Part shown: positions 23,420-31,442 of the stretch, one piece after another
Position numbering within the stretch: the stretch's first letter is position 1
How the letters are laid out: the number at the start of each line of letters is the position of its first letter
From: Candidatus Aminicenantota bacterium
Lineage (GTDB): Bacteria > Acidobacteriota > Aminicenantia > JAMOAD01
Reading direction: 5' to 3'
NCBI GenBank assembly: GCA_027067555.1
Contig: JAMOVU010000106.1
Coordinates: forward strand, 1 to 34,531
DNA: 34,531 nt
The notes under the pieces: model-generated
What the model was told of the DNA's origin: nothing
The model's input: only the letters and a program-made list of their open reading frames with translations
The model's database searches: none
Program-made: the position numbers and the translations under genes

Positions 23420-26400
23420 ATGGATGAGTTCAGGGCTATAAAGGTTGAAGCATCAGCAGGGTCGGGTAAAACTTACAGATTAACCCTTGAATATCTTAAA
23501 AGATTGTACAAAACTTTTCTATTATCAGGAAAAAAGCTTGACAGCAGAGTATTAAATTCAATTCTTGCGATAACATTCACAAAAAAAGCTGCCAATGAGA
23601 TGAAGGAGAGAATCTTAAAGAGGCTCAAGGCTTTCTCTCTTGCAAAAAGCAAGAGTGAACTTTCGGATGATGATAAAAAATTTCTCAAAACACTTTCGGA
23701 AATATCGGAAATCTCGGAGAAGGAAATTTTAAAAAGTGCTGAATCCTTAATGGAGCTTATTCTATCATCTTTCACTGATTTTAATGTTAAGACCATAGAC
23801 TCACTTATGAGCTCAATAGTAAAAGTTTTAGCCTCTGAGCTTGAACTTGATCCTGAGTTTGAGATAAGGGTTAACTCATCGGAGGAGCTTGAAGATAAGA
23901 TTTTGAGTTTTACTGAAAAATTGGCAAGGGATTGCTGGGATGAGATTGAAAATTTCTTGCTTGATCTTTTTAAAATAGAAAATCTTGAAACATGGTCACC
24001 TCAAAATAAGATAATTGAGAGGATTAAGGGGCTTTACAATTTGAGCATTAAAAGGGATATTGAAGGGATTTTGAGTACTGATGTTGAGAAAATTGCGGAA
24101 AATCTATTTAAAAAGATTGAAGTATTCAAAAGTTTACTTGGTGGAAACGGAGGCCTTTTAGAGCTGTTGGAAGAGGGTTTTGAAGGGAAATATTTTAATG
24201 GAACAAGAGTAAGAGATTCACTCAAAGAAAAAATCACGGATTTTTTGAGTGATGAAAAATCGGTTAACAAAGTAGAAACCCTTGTTTCAATTGCTTTTTT
24301 TAAATATGAAAATCCTGAAGTTATTTTTAGTAGTAAAAGATCCACCCCTGAATTTAAAGCGAGATTTACACCCGTTTATAAAAAGGCAAAAAAACCGATA
24401 CCTGAAATTATAAAATTATTATCTATCTACAAAATAAGCAATTTTATAAAATTCTTTTCGGATTTTCACAAATTCTGGGATACTTCAAAAAAGAACATAT
24501 ATGTTGAGGAGTTCAGTAAAAAGATAAGGGATAAGCTTACGGAATGGAAGGAGTTTGCTCCTCCCTTTCTTTACCTGAGATTATCAGAAAAATTTTATCA
24601 CTTTCTCATAGATGAGTTTCAGGATACAAGCGAGCTTCAGTTCAAGGCGCTTTCTCCTTTAATTGATGAGGTTTTTGCAGGTGAAGAGAATTCAAGCCTT
24701 TTCATAGTTGGTGATAGAAAGCAGGCTATTTACAGATGGAGGGGAGGAAGCTCAGAACTTATGAACAATGAAAATCTTTTAGATGAACTTCCTTCACTTA
24801 AAAATATCAAAGAGAAAAATTTGGATGATACTCTTGAATACAATTTCAGAAGCGGAAAAGAGATTGTTAAATTTAACAATGAATTTTTTTCACAGGATAA
24901 TCTTAGCGCAATTGTTAATAATCCGGAAGCTGTTGAGCTTGTGGTGGAAAACTTTAAAAATGCAGAGCAAAAACCTGTAATAGAGAATGATGGCTATGTG
25001 CGTGTTGAGTTTATAGATGATGCGGATGATCCGGACGAAAGCTATTTTGATTCCATACGCAAAAGTATTAAACTTGCCCTTGATGCGGGGTTTAAACATT
25101 CGGAGATTGCAATTCTGGTCAGGAAAAATGATGAGGGAAGGGATATTATAGAAAATCTTTCTGATGAATACGATTTTTTCAGCGATGAATCACTATTTCT
25201 ATCCTCATCTCAAAAGATTTCCGAAATAATAAGTTTTTTTAAATTTATTGAGTATCCCCCGGATAATCTCAGCTTTTTTACATTTATAAACGGAGAAATT
25301 TTCAAAAAATCCGCAAAAAAAGTATCGGAAGAGGAAGCCGGGAAACTTTTTTCAGGAATTGAGGATTTTTATCTTGATAATAAGGATAAAAGGATTTACA
25401 CAGTATTCAGAGATGAATTTCCCTATCTCTGGAAAAATCTTATAGCTCCGTTTTTTAAATCTGTCGGATTTCTTCCCCCCTACGATATTTTTCAGGATTT
25501 TACTATGATTTATGAGCTTTACGACAATTTCCCGGATGAAGCTCCCTTTTTTGCAACATTCAGTGAGCTACTTCACGAGCTTGAAGACAAAGGTTTTTCC
25601 TCTGTTGCTTCTTTTTTGGAAAGATGGGAAGAAGATCAGGGAGATGAGAGTATTTCAAAAACCTCTGTTCCCCTTGAAGAGGCTTATGGAAAAATTAAAA
25701 TTCTTACAATGCACAAATCGAAGGGGCTTGAATTTCCTGTGGTGATTCTTCCCCTAAAAGAAAAAAGTAGAAGTGATGGAGGAAGAGATTCGAAATTTTA
25801 TCTTGGAAAGAATATCCATTATATTAAAAAAGATTTTGCAACCATAAATAATGAATTAAAAGAGCTTTATATTGATGAAATAAAGAGAGGATACGTTGAT
25901 GAGCTTAATATTCTCTATGTGGCAATGACAAGGGCAAAGGATGCTCTCTTTGTGCCTATTATCATAGCTAAAAATGATAAGCCGAAAAAATCAGAGTATG
26001 AAAAATTCAGAGGTTTTGCCGCTGCTTTTAAAAATCATCCGATTTTTAAAGATTGGGAGAAAAAAAAGATTTTTGAATGGGGAATCTTAAAATCAGATGA
26101 AGAGGAAAGTGAAAAAGCAGAGTCAGAGTACTTTAAATATGCATCAAAAAAGATAATAACCAGAGAATGGCAAAAAGATTTTTTGGTCTTTTCTCCATCT
26201 CAGATTTTATTGCCTGAAGATAGAAAGCTTATTGACAGAGGTAAGAGAATACACAGAGTTCTTGAGAAAATAGAAAAGGTCAAAGATTCCGAAGAGATGG
26301 AAATTTTACTTAAAGTTTACGCAGAAGCCGAGGGTCTTAATAATGATGATATTGAAAGTTTAAAAAGATTTTTTATGAGGGATGAAATTTTAAATTTCTA

Positions 26401-26665
26401 TACGGGGGAATTTGAGGTTTTCAATGAAAAGGAGCTTTTGAAAAAAACGGATGATAGTTTTGAAATAAAAAGAGTTGACAGGCTTATTGTAGGGGATGAT
26501 GAGTTTATAGTCATTGATTATAAAGCAGGAGAGGAAAAATCTGACGAACACCTGGAGCAGGTAAGAGAATATCTATCCATTTTAAAGGAGTTTTACAGTG
26601 AAAAAACAGCTAAAGGTTTTCTTTTTTACATTGAAAAAGGGGAGATTGAGGAGGTAAAGCTTTAA
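23420..26665 (+). CDS. addA: AddA-type helicase-nuclease subunit (UvrD family)
   Basis: This 1081-residue protein is a double-strand-break resection enzyme. Walker A is ASAGSGKT (11-18), followed by TFTKKAANEM. The DEFQDTSELQ box is near 397, GDRKQAIYRWRGG near 430, and YNFRS soon after. LTMHKSKGLEFPVV is near 762 and LYVAMTRAKDAL near 831. The C-terminal PD-(D/E)XK nuclease has RIHRVLEKI and then VDRLIVGDDEF...VIDYKAG (about 1018-1035). That fits AddA rather than RecB-only helicases. The start has GTGAGGT upstream. The stop overlaps the ATG of the partner gene by one base. Confidence 0.93.
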   Translation: MDEFRAIKVEASAGSGKTYRLTLEYLKRLYKTFLLSGKKLDSRVLNSILAITFTKKAANEMKERILKRLKAFSLAKSKSELSDDDKKFLKTLSEISEISEKEILKSAESLMELILSSFTDFNVKTIDSLMSSIVKVLASELELDPEFEIRVNSSEELEDKILSFTEKLARDCWDEIENFLLDLFKIENLETWSPQNKIIERIKGLYNLSIKRDIEGILSTDVEKIAENLFKKIEVFKSLLGGNGGLLELLEEGFEGKYFNGTRVRDSLKEKITDFLSDEKSVNKVETLVSIAFFKYENPEVIFSSKRSTPEFKARFTPVYKKAKKPIPEIIKLLSIYKISNFIKFFSDFHKFWDTSKKNIYVEEFSKKIRDKLTEWKEFAPPFLYLRLSEKFYHFLIDEFQDTSELQFKALSPLIDEVFAGEENSSLFIVGDRKQAIYRWRGGSSELMNNENLLDELPSLKNIKEKNLDDTLEYNFRSGKEIVKFNNEFFSQDNLSAIVNNPEAVELVVENFKNAEQKPVIENDGYVRVEFIDDADDPDESYFDSIRKSIKLALDAGFKHSEIAILVRKNDEGRDIIENLSDEYDFFSDESLFLSSSQKISEIISFFKFIEYPPDNLSFFTFINGEIFKKSAKKVSEEEAGKLFSGIEDFYLDNKDKRIYTVFRDEFPYLWKNLIAPFFKSVGFLPPYDIFQDFTMIYELYDNFPDEAPFFATFSELLHELEDKGFSSVASFLERWEEDQGDESISKTSVPLEEAYGKIKILTMHKSKGLEFPVVILPLKEKSRSDGGRDSKFYLGKNIHYIKKDFATINNELKELYIDEIKRGYVDELNILYVAMTRAKDALFVPIIIAKNDKPKKSEYEKFRGFAAAFKNHPIFKDWEKKKIFEWGILKSDEEESEKAESEYFKYASKKIITREWQKDFLVFSPSQILLPEDRKLIDRGKRIHRVLEKIEKVKDSEEMEILLKVYAEAEGLNNDDIESLKRFFMRDEILNFYTGEFEVFNEKELLKKTDDSFEIKRVDRLIVGDDEFIVIDYKAGEEKSDEHLEQVREYLSILKEFYSEKTAKGFLFYIEKGEIEEVKL

Positions 26666-29601
26666 TGAAAAGATTAAGATATATTGGGCTTGAGGAAAGT
26701 ATAATAGGTAAGGTCGTAGAAGAGCTTTTGGCGGATAAAGATTTTAGCCTGACAGAGCATAAAGTCATTTTTCCATCAAGAAGAATGGGAGTTTTTTTAA
26801 GGGATAAACTATCTGAAAATTTGAAAAATAGCATTGTTTTGCCTGAGATTTACACAATAGATGATTTTGTCTTCAAGTGTTTTGAGATAATAAATCCTGA
26901 ATTTTCGAAGATTGATGAAACAGAAGCTCTGATTGTAATTTATGAAATTTTAACTCGGGAAAAACCTGATAGTTTTTACGGATTATCTCCTGAAAAGGGC
27001 TTTTTCGGAAATTATTCCTTTCTTTTGAAAATATTTAAGGCTATTGAGGAGATTTCAGTTGAAAGTGAAAATTATGAAAGTGTAAATCCCGATGAGTTTG
27101 AAATTTTCGTTGAACTCGGAGATTATCACGAAGGCTATAAAAATTTTATAAAATATCTTCCCGAGTTGATTTCCATTTTTCACAGAAAATTAAAAGAGTT
27201 AAAAAAGTACACAAGGGGAATGGCTTATGCGGAGGTTTCAAGAAACCCGGAAAAAATTTACGAAAAATTTTCAGGTAAAAAATTTATATTTGCTGGTTTT
27301 AATGCTCTAAGCTCTTCTGAAAAAGGGATTTTAAAGTATGTATTTGAAAATTTTAACTCCACTCTTATAATGAGAGGGGATAAAAATGCTTTGAATGATA
27401 AAAACTCTCCCTTTCATCTCCAGCGGGATACGATAGAGATTTTGGGCTTTTCCGGTGATGAAATTGAATATAGCGGAGAAAAGGGCTGGAAGGATTTTTC
27501 AGAGAGTGTAAGGATTTACTCTGTTCCTGATACTGAAAGTGAAATGCATCTTATAAAAAAGGTATTTAAAGATGAGCTTTTGCAGGACAGTAGCGAGAGT
27601 GAATATTTGAAAAAAACAGGAATAGTTTTATCTGATCCATCCTCTCTAATACCGCTTGTTCAAAATATTGTATCTTCATTTGAAAAGGATAAAATACCTC
27701 CTTTTAACATAACATTGGGATACCCTTTCGGAAGAACTCCTCTTTTTCAATTGTTAGACGCAATGATGGGATTAAGGGAGAATACTGAAAACGGAAGATT
27801 CAATACCAATGATTATCTTGCTCTGATAAGACATCCATATGTAAAACTCACGGGCAAGTATCAGGAAGAGGAGCTTTTGAAAATTGCAATTCACAGAGTG
27901 GAGGATTTGATTTCAGAGCAGAACATTGTTTCAACTGATAACGATGAATTGGAAAAGCTTTTGGAAAATAAAATTAAAGAGAAAAATGATGATGTGAGAA
28001 TTCTCGAAGAGCTTAGGGAAGCGCATGAAAGCTTTGTTTTCAAAGGTAATGGTTTTTCAGAGCTTTTGGATTTTTTTGAAAAGGCACTTTTAAAAATATA
28101 CGAAAGAGGAGAAAACAGCAGTTATCTTTTCTTAAATGAATTTTTGGGGACAGCACTTAACTCAATTGAAAAATTGAAATCATTGTCCGAAGAAAAGGAG
28201 AGTGTGTTTTCGGAAAAAGATTTCAGAGCAATAAGAGTTTTTTTAAACTCATACTTTAGGAATGTAAGGATAAATTTCACAGGCTCTCCACTTAAAGGTA
28301 TTCAGATAATGGGGCTTATGGAATTCAGAGGGCTTGATTTTGAAAGGGTTGTGATAACCGATGCTGTCGAAGGTATTTTGCCGTCAGTTTCAAAGTATGA
28401 TCCGATTTTACCTGTTGACATAAGAAAAGTATTCGGAATGAGAACATATCCCGAAAGGGAAACTCTTATAGCCTATGATTTTTTCACATTGGTTAATAGA
28501 GCTAAAGATGTCAGGCTTTTTGTGCCCCATAAATCAAGTGATGAAAAAGTTGTTGAGCGAAGCAGATTTATAGAGAGAATAATTTACGAAAGAGAGAAAG
28601 CAGGTGAAAACCTTGAGCCCGAAAAATTCAAAGTATCTCTTTCAATAAAAAAAGAGGATTTAAAACCTGTTAAAAAGAGTGAAAGAGTAAAAGAGGAACT
28701 TAAAAAATTCTCATTTTCCCCATCCTCCATTGAGATGTATATTAAATGTCCTTTGAGATTTTATTATTCAAAGGTTTTGGGGCTTGAGGAGAGGGAAGGT
28801 GTGAGCGATGAACCTGATGCCGGAACACTCGGAACAATTATTCACGATTCTCTGAAGAGAATTTACTCTGACAAAAGCCTTGTTTATGAAAAAGATGTTG
28901 AAAAAATTAAAGCAAAAGCCTTTGAGATCCTGGAGCAAGAATTCAGGGCAAAAAATTTTGACCTTTCAAACGGGCTTTTAAAAATAAAATTCTGGATAGT
29001 AAAAGAGAGAATCTCAGAGTTTCTTGAAAGTGATATTAAAAGGGTTAGATATAATGGGATCAAAATAAAAGAGGATTGGCTTGAAAAGCCTCTTACCAAA
29101 AAGATAAAATTTGCAGAAGATCTTGAAGCCACAATTAAGGGAAGGGTAGACAGGATTGAAAAAGAGGGTAATATAGTAAGGATAATTGATTATAAGACAG
29201 GTAATAATATGAATGGGATAAAAATTTCTAATTTAAAAGAAATCAAGGAATATTCACCGGAAGGTAATGAGTATTTTGAGTTTCTTAAATCCTTTGAAAA
29301 AGCATTTCCACCCCTTCAATTGTTAATTTACGAAAAACTTTACTCTGAGCTTTTCGGAAAAAACTTAAATGAGATAGACTCGGCTTATGTATTTTTAAAG
29401 AAAAAAAATCCTCAGGTTGAAAGTATTTACGGGAAAGATGGTATAACTGACGAAGATAAAGCTATCCTTTTTAACACATTTGAAGAAAATCTCGGAATAA
29501 TAATAAAGGACATACTTGAAAATGAATACTTTCTACCCAACCCTAAAGATTCAGGCTACTGTTCTTACTGTCCGTTTAAAACCCTTTGCGGGAATATCTG
29601 A
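26665..29601 (+). CDS. addB: AddB-type iron-sulfur nuclease subunit
   Basis: This 978-residue partner of AddA has a helicase-like N-terminal body without an intact Walker A motif. Its C-terminal RecB-type nuclease has FSPSSIEMYIKCPLRFYY (first Cys about 695), GTLGTIIHDSL, IKGRVDRIE and IIDYKTG. It ends in GYCSYCPFKTLCGNI, whose three cysteines complete a 4Fe-4S site. ATG overlaps the addA stop (TAATG), so the two are coupled. The last 38 codons are repeated downstream at 31094-31209 beyond an inserted ATPase gene. The present C-terminus may therefore have been delivered by that insertion. Confidence 0.92.
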   Translation: MKRLRYIGLEESIIGKVVEELLADKDFSLTEHKVIFPSRRMGVFLRDKLSENLKNSIVLPEIYTIDDFVFKCFEIINPEFSKIDETEALIVIYEILTREKPDSFYGLSPEKGFFGNYSFLLKIFKAIEEISVESENYESVNPDEFEIFVELGDYHEGYKNFIKYLPELISIFHRKLKELKKYTRGMAYAEVSRNPEKIYEKFSGKKFIFAGFNALSSSEKGILKYVFENFNSTLIMRGDKNALNDKNSPFHLQRDTIEILGFSGDEIEYSGEKGWKDFSESVRIYSVPDTESEMHLIKKVFKDELLQDSSESEYLKKTGIVLSDPSSLIPLVQNIVSSFEKDKIPPFNITLGYPFGRTPLFQLLDAMMGLRENTENGRFNTNDYLALIRHPYVKLTGKYQEEELLKIAIHRVEDLISEQNIVSTDNDELEKLLENKIKEKNDDVRILEELREAHESFVFKGNGFSELLDFFEKALLKIYERGENSSYLFLNEFLGTALNSIEKLKSLSEEKESVFSEKDFRAIRVFLNSYFRNVRINFTGSPLKGIQIMGLMEFRGLDFERVVITDAVEGILPSVSKYDPILPVDIRKVFGMRTYPERETLIAYDFFTLVNRAKDVRLFVPHKSSDEKVVERSRFIERIIYEREKAGENLEPEKFKVSLSIKKEDLKPVKKSERVKEELKKFSFSPSSIEMYIKCPLRFYYSKVLGLEEREGVSDEPDAGTLGTIIHDSLKRIYSDKSLVYEKDVEKIKAKAFEILEQEFRAKNFDLSNGLLKIKFWIVKERISEFLESDIKRVRYNGIKIKEDWLEKPLTKKIKFAEDLEATIKGRVDRIEKEGNIVRIIDYKTGNNMNGIKISNLKEIKEYSPEGNEYFEFLKSFEKAFPPLQLLIYEKLYSELFGKNLNEIDSAYVFLKKKNPQVESIYGKDGITDEDKAILFNTFEENLGIIIKDILENEYFLPNPKDSGYCSYCPFKTLCGNI

Positions 29602-29611
29602 TTAACGTTTT
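29486..29611 (+). repeat. Direct repeat copy 1: 3' end of addB
   Basis: This segment matches 31094-31219. The first 32 bases are identical. By hand alignment about 13 differences follow up to the stop, five of them silent, two in the stop codon, and the rest changing only three residues (E/H, L/I, K/R). Similarity continues about ten bases past the stop, then ends. Confidence 0.9.
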
Positions 29612-29675
29612 CTTGAAAATTCGTAAGAAAAAAGATTACTGAAGACATTTTTCGTAAACTTTTGTACGATAGATA

Positions 29676-30980
29676 TTAGCTCTTAAACAGAGATTTTACG
29701 AGTTCTGGTATTAACCACAGGGGATAGAACAGAATTTCCGTTTCTTTGAATATTCTGCTTCCATAAAGATTCAAATTCAAATAGTATGCCTTTTGAGGTT
29801 TATAATTTTCAATATAGCTTATAAAACTTTTTGTTAATGATGGTTTCTTGAGTTTTGAGGATTTAACTTCAATCGGAATACCATTTATGACAAAATCCAC
29901 CTCGGCTCCACCTCCCTTGCGCCAAAATTTTAACTCAAAGCCATTCTTTAAAAATTCCCCAAAAACAAAGTTTTCATAAAGCTCTCCGGAAATGTCCGTC
30001 TTATTTAAAAGGTTTTCTCTCACATAATTCATTAACCCCGTATCAATTGCAAATATCTTAGGTACTTTTGAAACTTCCTTTCTTGCATTGGTAAAATAGG
30101 GAAAAACCCTTTTGAATATATAAGTACCTTCAAGATAATCAATGTATTTTTTAACACTTCTCACATTAAGTCCCGAGTAAACGCTGAGTTCATTGTAATT
30201 GATAAGGTTTCCTATCTGAAAAGCAAGACCTTTTACCAAATTATTGTATCCGCTTATGTTATCAACATTTAAAAAATCCTTAACATCTTTTTTAACATAA
30301 GAATCATAGATTTCTTTTAATTCAATAATCTTATCCTTTTTATCTTTTGATAAAATGACTTTCGGATAGCCTCCGTAAACAATAAACTCAATCAGGAATT
30401 TTAATAGTTCCTCATTATGAAATTTAATTAATTCCCCGGGAGTTTTTTTATCTAATATGTCAACACCTTTTGCCTTTAAAAATTCTCCGAATGAAAAAGG
30501 ATAAATTTCAAATGTATGTTTTCTTCCGGTTAAATGTTCTGATATTTTGGATTTTAATTCAAGTGAGGATGATCCGGAAACAATAATTTTTAACTTTAAT
30601 TTCAAATCACTTATAAGTTTCAGAAAAATCCCCGGATTTTTAAGTCTCTGAATTTCATCAATGAATATGTATTTGAACCCCTGATATTCCGAATTAATAA
30701 ACTGAATAAAATCAGTGTATTGTTCAAAATAAGGATGAAGGTTAAAATCATCAAGGTTAAAATAAAAAACGGATTTTGGCTCAACACCTTTTTTCAAAAG
30801 ATTATCAATTATATTCATAAGAATAGTTGTTTTACCAACCTGTCTTCCACCTGTGATAACCGTAATAGCAGAAGAATTAATATCTTTCAAAATATCAGGT
30901 AGAATCTCTCTTTCAATGGCATTAAAATTAAATTTACCCTCTCTCCACGGATTTTGAAAAATAAAAGATATATAATTCAT
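29676..30980 (-). CDS. AAA_14 / DUF4143 ATPase
   Basis: I place the start at ATG 30980, five bases after the -10 box, giving 434 residues; an ATG five codons earlier overlaps the promoter. The N-terminal AAA_14 domain has Walker A GGRQVGKTT, Walker B YIFIDEIQRL and SGSSSLELK. HLTGRKHTFEIYPFSFGEFL then leads to the DUF4143 domain, which ends with AEVDFVINGIPIEVKSSK, a PD-(D/E)XK-like pattern. These ATPases are patchily distributed and often multicopy in bacteria and archaea, with no settled role. Here the gene lies antisense to addB, between two copies of the addB 3' end, which indicates recent insertion. Confidence 0.93.
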   Translation of the reverse strand: MNYISFIFQNPWREGKFNFNAIEREILPDILKDINSSAITVITGGRQVGKTTILMNIIDNLLKKGVEPKSVFYFNLDDFNLHPYFEQYTDFIQFINSEYQGFKYIFIDEIQRLKNPGIFLKLISDLKLKLKIIVSGSSSLELKSKISEHLTGRKHTFEIYPFSFGEFLKAKGVDILDKKTPGELIKFHNEELLKFLIEFIVYGGYPKVILSKDKKDKIIELKEIYDSYVKKDVKDFLNVDNISGYNNLVKGLAFQIGNLINYNELSVYSGLNVRSVKKYIDYLEGTYIFKRVFPYFTNARKEVSKVPKIFAIDTGLMNYVRENLLNKTDISGELYENFVFGEFLKNGFELKFWRKGGGAEVDFVINGIPIEVKSSKLKKPSLTKSFISYIENYKPQKAYYLNLNLYGSRIFKETEILFYPLWLIPELVKSLFKS

Positions 30981-30985
30981 ACACA

Positions 30986-31014
30986 AATTTAGCATAAACC
31001 CTACATTATGTCAA
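30986..31014 (-). promoter_or_regulatory. Sigma-70 promoter of DUF4143 ATPase, leaderless
   Basis: On the minus strand TTGACA (31009-31014 on plus) lies 17 bases from TAAATT (30986-30991). The -10 ends five bases before ATG 30980, with no ribosome binding site. Confidence 0.7.
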
Positions 31015-31035
31015 GTAGAAATGCACAAATATACC

Positions 31036-31089
31036 TTTTCACCCCAGTGTAAAAATGCATAGCTATGCTATTTTACCATGGGATGAAAA
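31036..31089. repeat. 54-bp imperfect palindrome beside ATPase promoter
   Basis: Arms 31036-31062 and 31063-31089 match at 22 of 27 positions. The core GCATAGCTATGC is perfect, and the flanks are GTAAAA/TTTTAC and TTTTCA/TGAAAA. It lies about 20 bases upstream of the ATPase -35 and five bases from the second addB tail copy, so it could be the element's end or an upstream binding site. Confidence 0.75.
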
Positions 31090-31093
31090 AGAC

Positions 31094-31209
31094 AAAATCT
31101 CGGAATAATAATAAAGGACATACTTCATAATGAATACTTTATCCCCAACCCTAAAGATTCTGGCTACTGCTCTTACTGTCCATTTCGAACCCTCTGCGGG
31201 AATATTTAG
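31094..31209 (+). pseudogene. Second, detached addB 3' end (direct repeat copy 2)
   Basis: The frame here encodes a diverged copy of the AddB tail, including GYCSYCPFRTLCGNI, then TAG. It has no start and a stop (TGA 31084-31086) lies just upstream, so it cannot be expressed alone. Differences from the intact copy are mostly silent, so both were under selection as coding sequence before they came together. It is most simply the original addB end, displaced by the insertion, or one carried in from a relative. Confidence 0.88.
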
Positions 31210-31333
31210 TTAATCTTTTAAACTTTCCATTGCAGAGGTGTTTTTTACAATTGAAGGTAAAAACCGTAAAGTTAAGTCTTCTTACAAAGTTAAATTAAAT
31301 GTTTTCTTTATCTTTTTCCTTTTGTTTGTTTAT
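31210..31333. other. Intergenic stretch before the PhoD-like gene
   Basis: Apart from about ten bases continuing the repeat, this stretch is AT-rich with pyrimidine runs. I see no gene, hairpin or repeat in it. Confidence 0.5.
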
Positions 31334-31362
31334 TTGACAAAATTATTTTATGGTGTTAAAAA
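31334..31362 (+). promoter_or_regulatory. Promoter of PhoD-like gene
   Basis: TTGACA (31334-31339) with a 17-base spacer precedes TAAAAA (31357-31362), a weak -10. The predicted start is near in-frame ATGs at 31368 and 31371. Confidence 0.5.
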
Positions 31363-31442
31363 TGGAAATGATGAGTAAGAATAAGCAAGAGAATAGATTG
31401 AAAGAACAGTTTAAAGCTTCAACATTTGTGTACAATAGATGA
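31362..31442 (+). CDS. Possible short leader peptide coupled to PhoD-like gene
   Basis: A 26-codon frame (or 24 from ATG 31368) ends with TGA in an ATGA overlap with the PhoD-like ATG. The downstream gene has no ribosome binding site of its own, so ribosomes finishing this frame could restart there. The peptide is polar (MMSKNKQENRLKEQF...). Short length makes chance possible. Confidence 0.45.
   Translation: MEMMSKNKQENRLKEQFKASTFVYNR

Noticed and set aside
29601-31093. Insertion sequence carrying the ATPase
   Set aside because: There is no transposase, no terminal inverted repeats at both ends, and the direct repeat is over 100 bases of coding sequence rather than a short target duplication.
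31431-31436. TACAAT as the -10 box of the PhoD-like gene
   Set aside because: It ends two bases before the ATG, so transcription would start inside the gene, and no -35 lies at a suitable distance.
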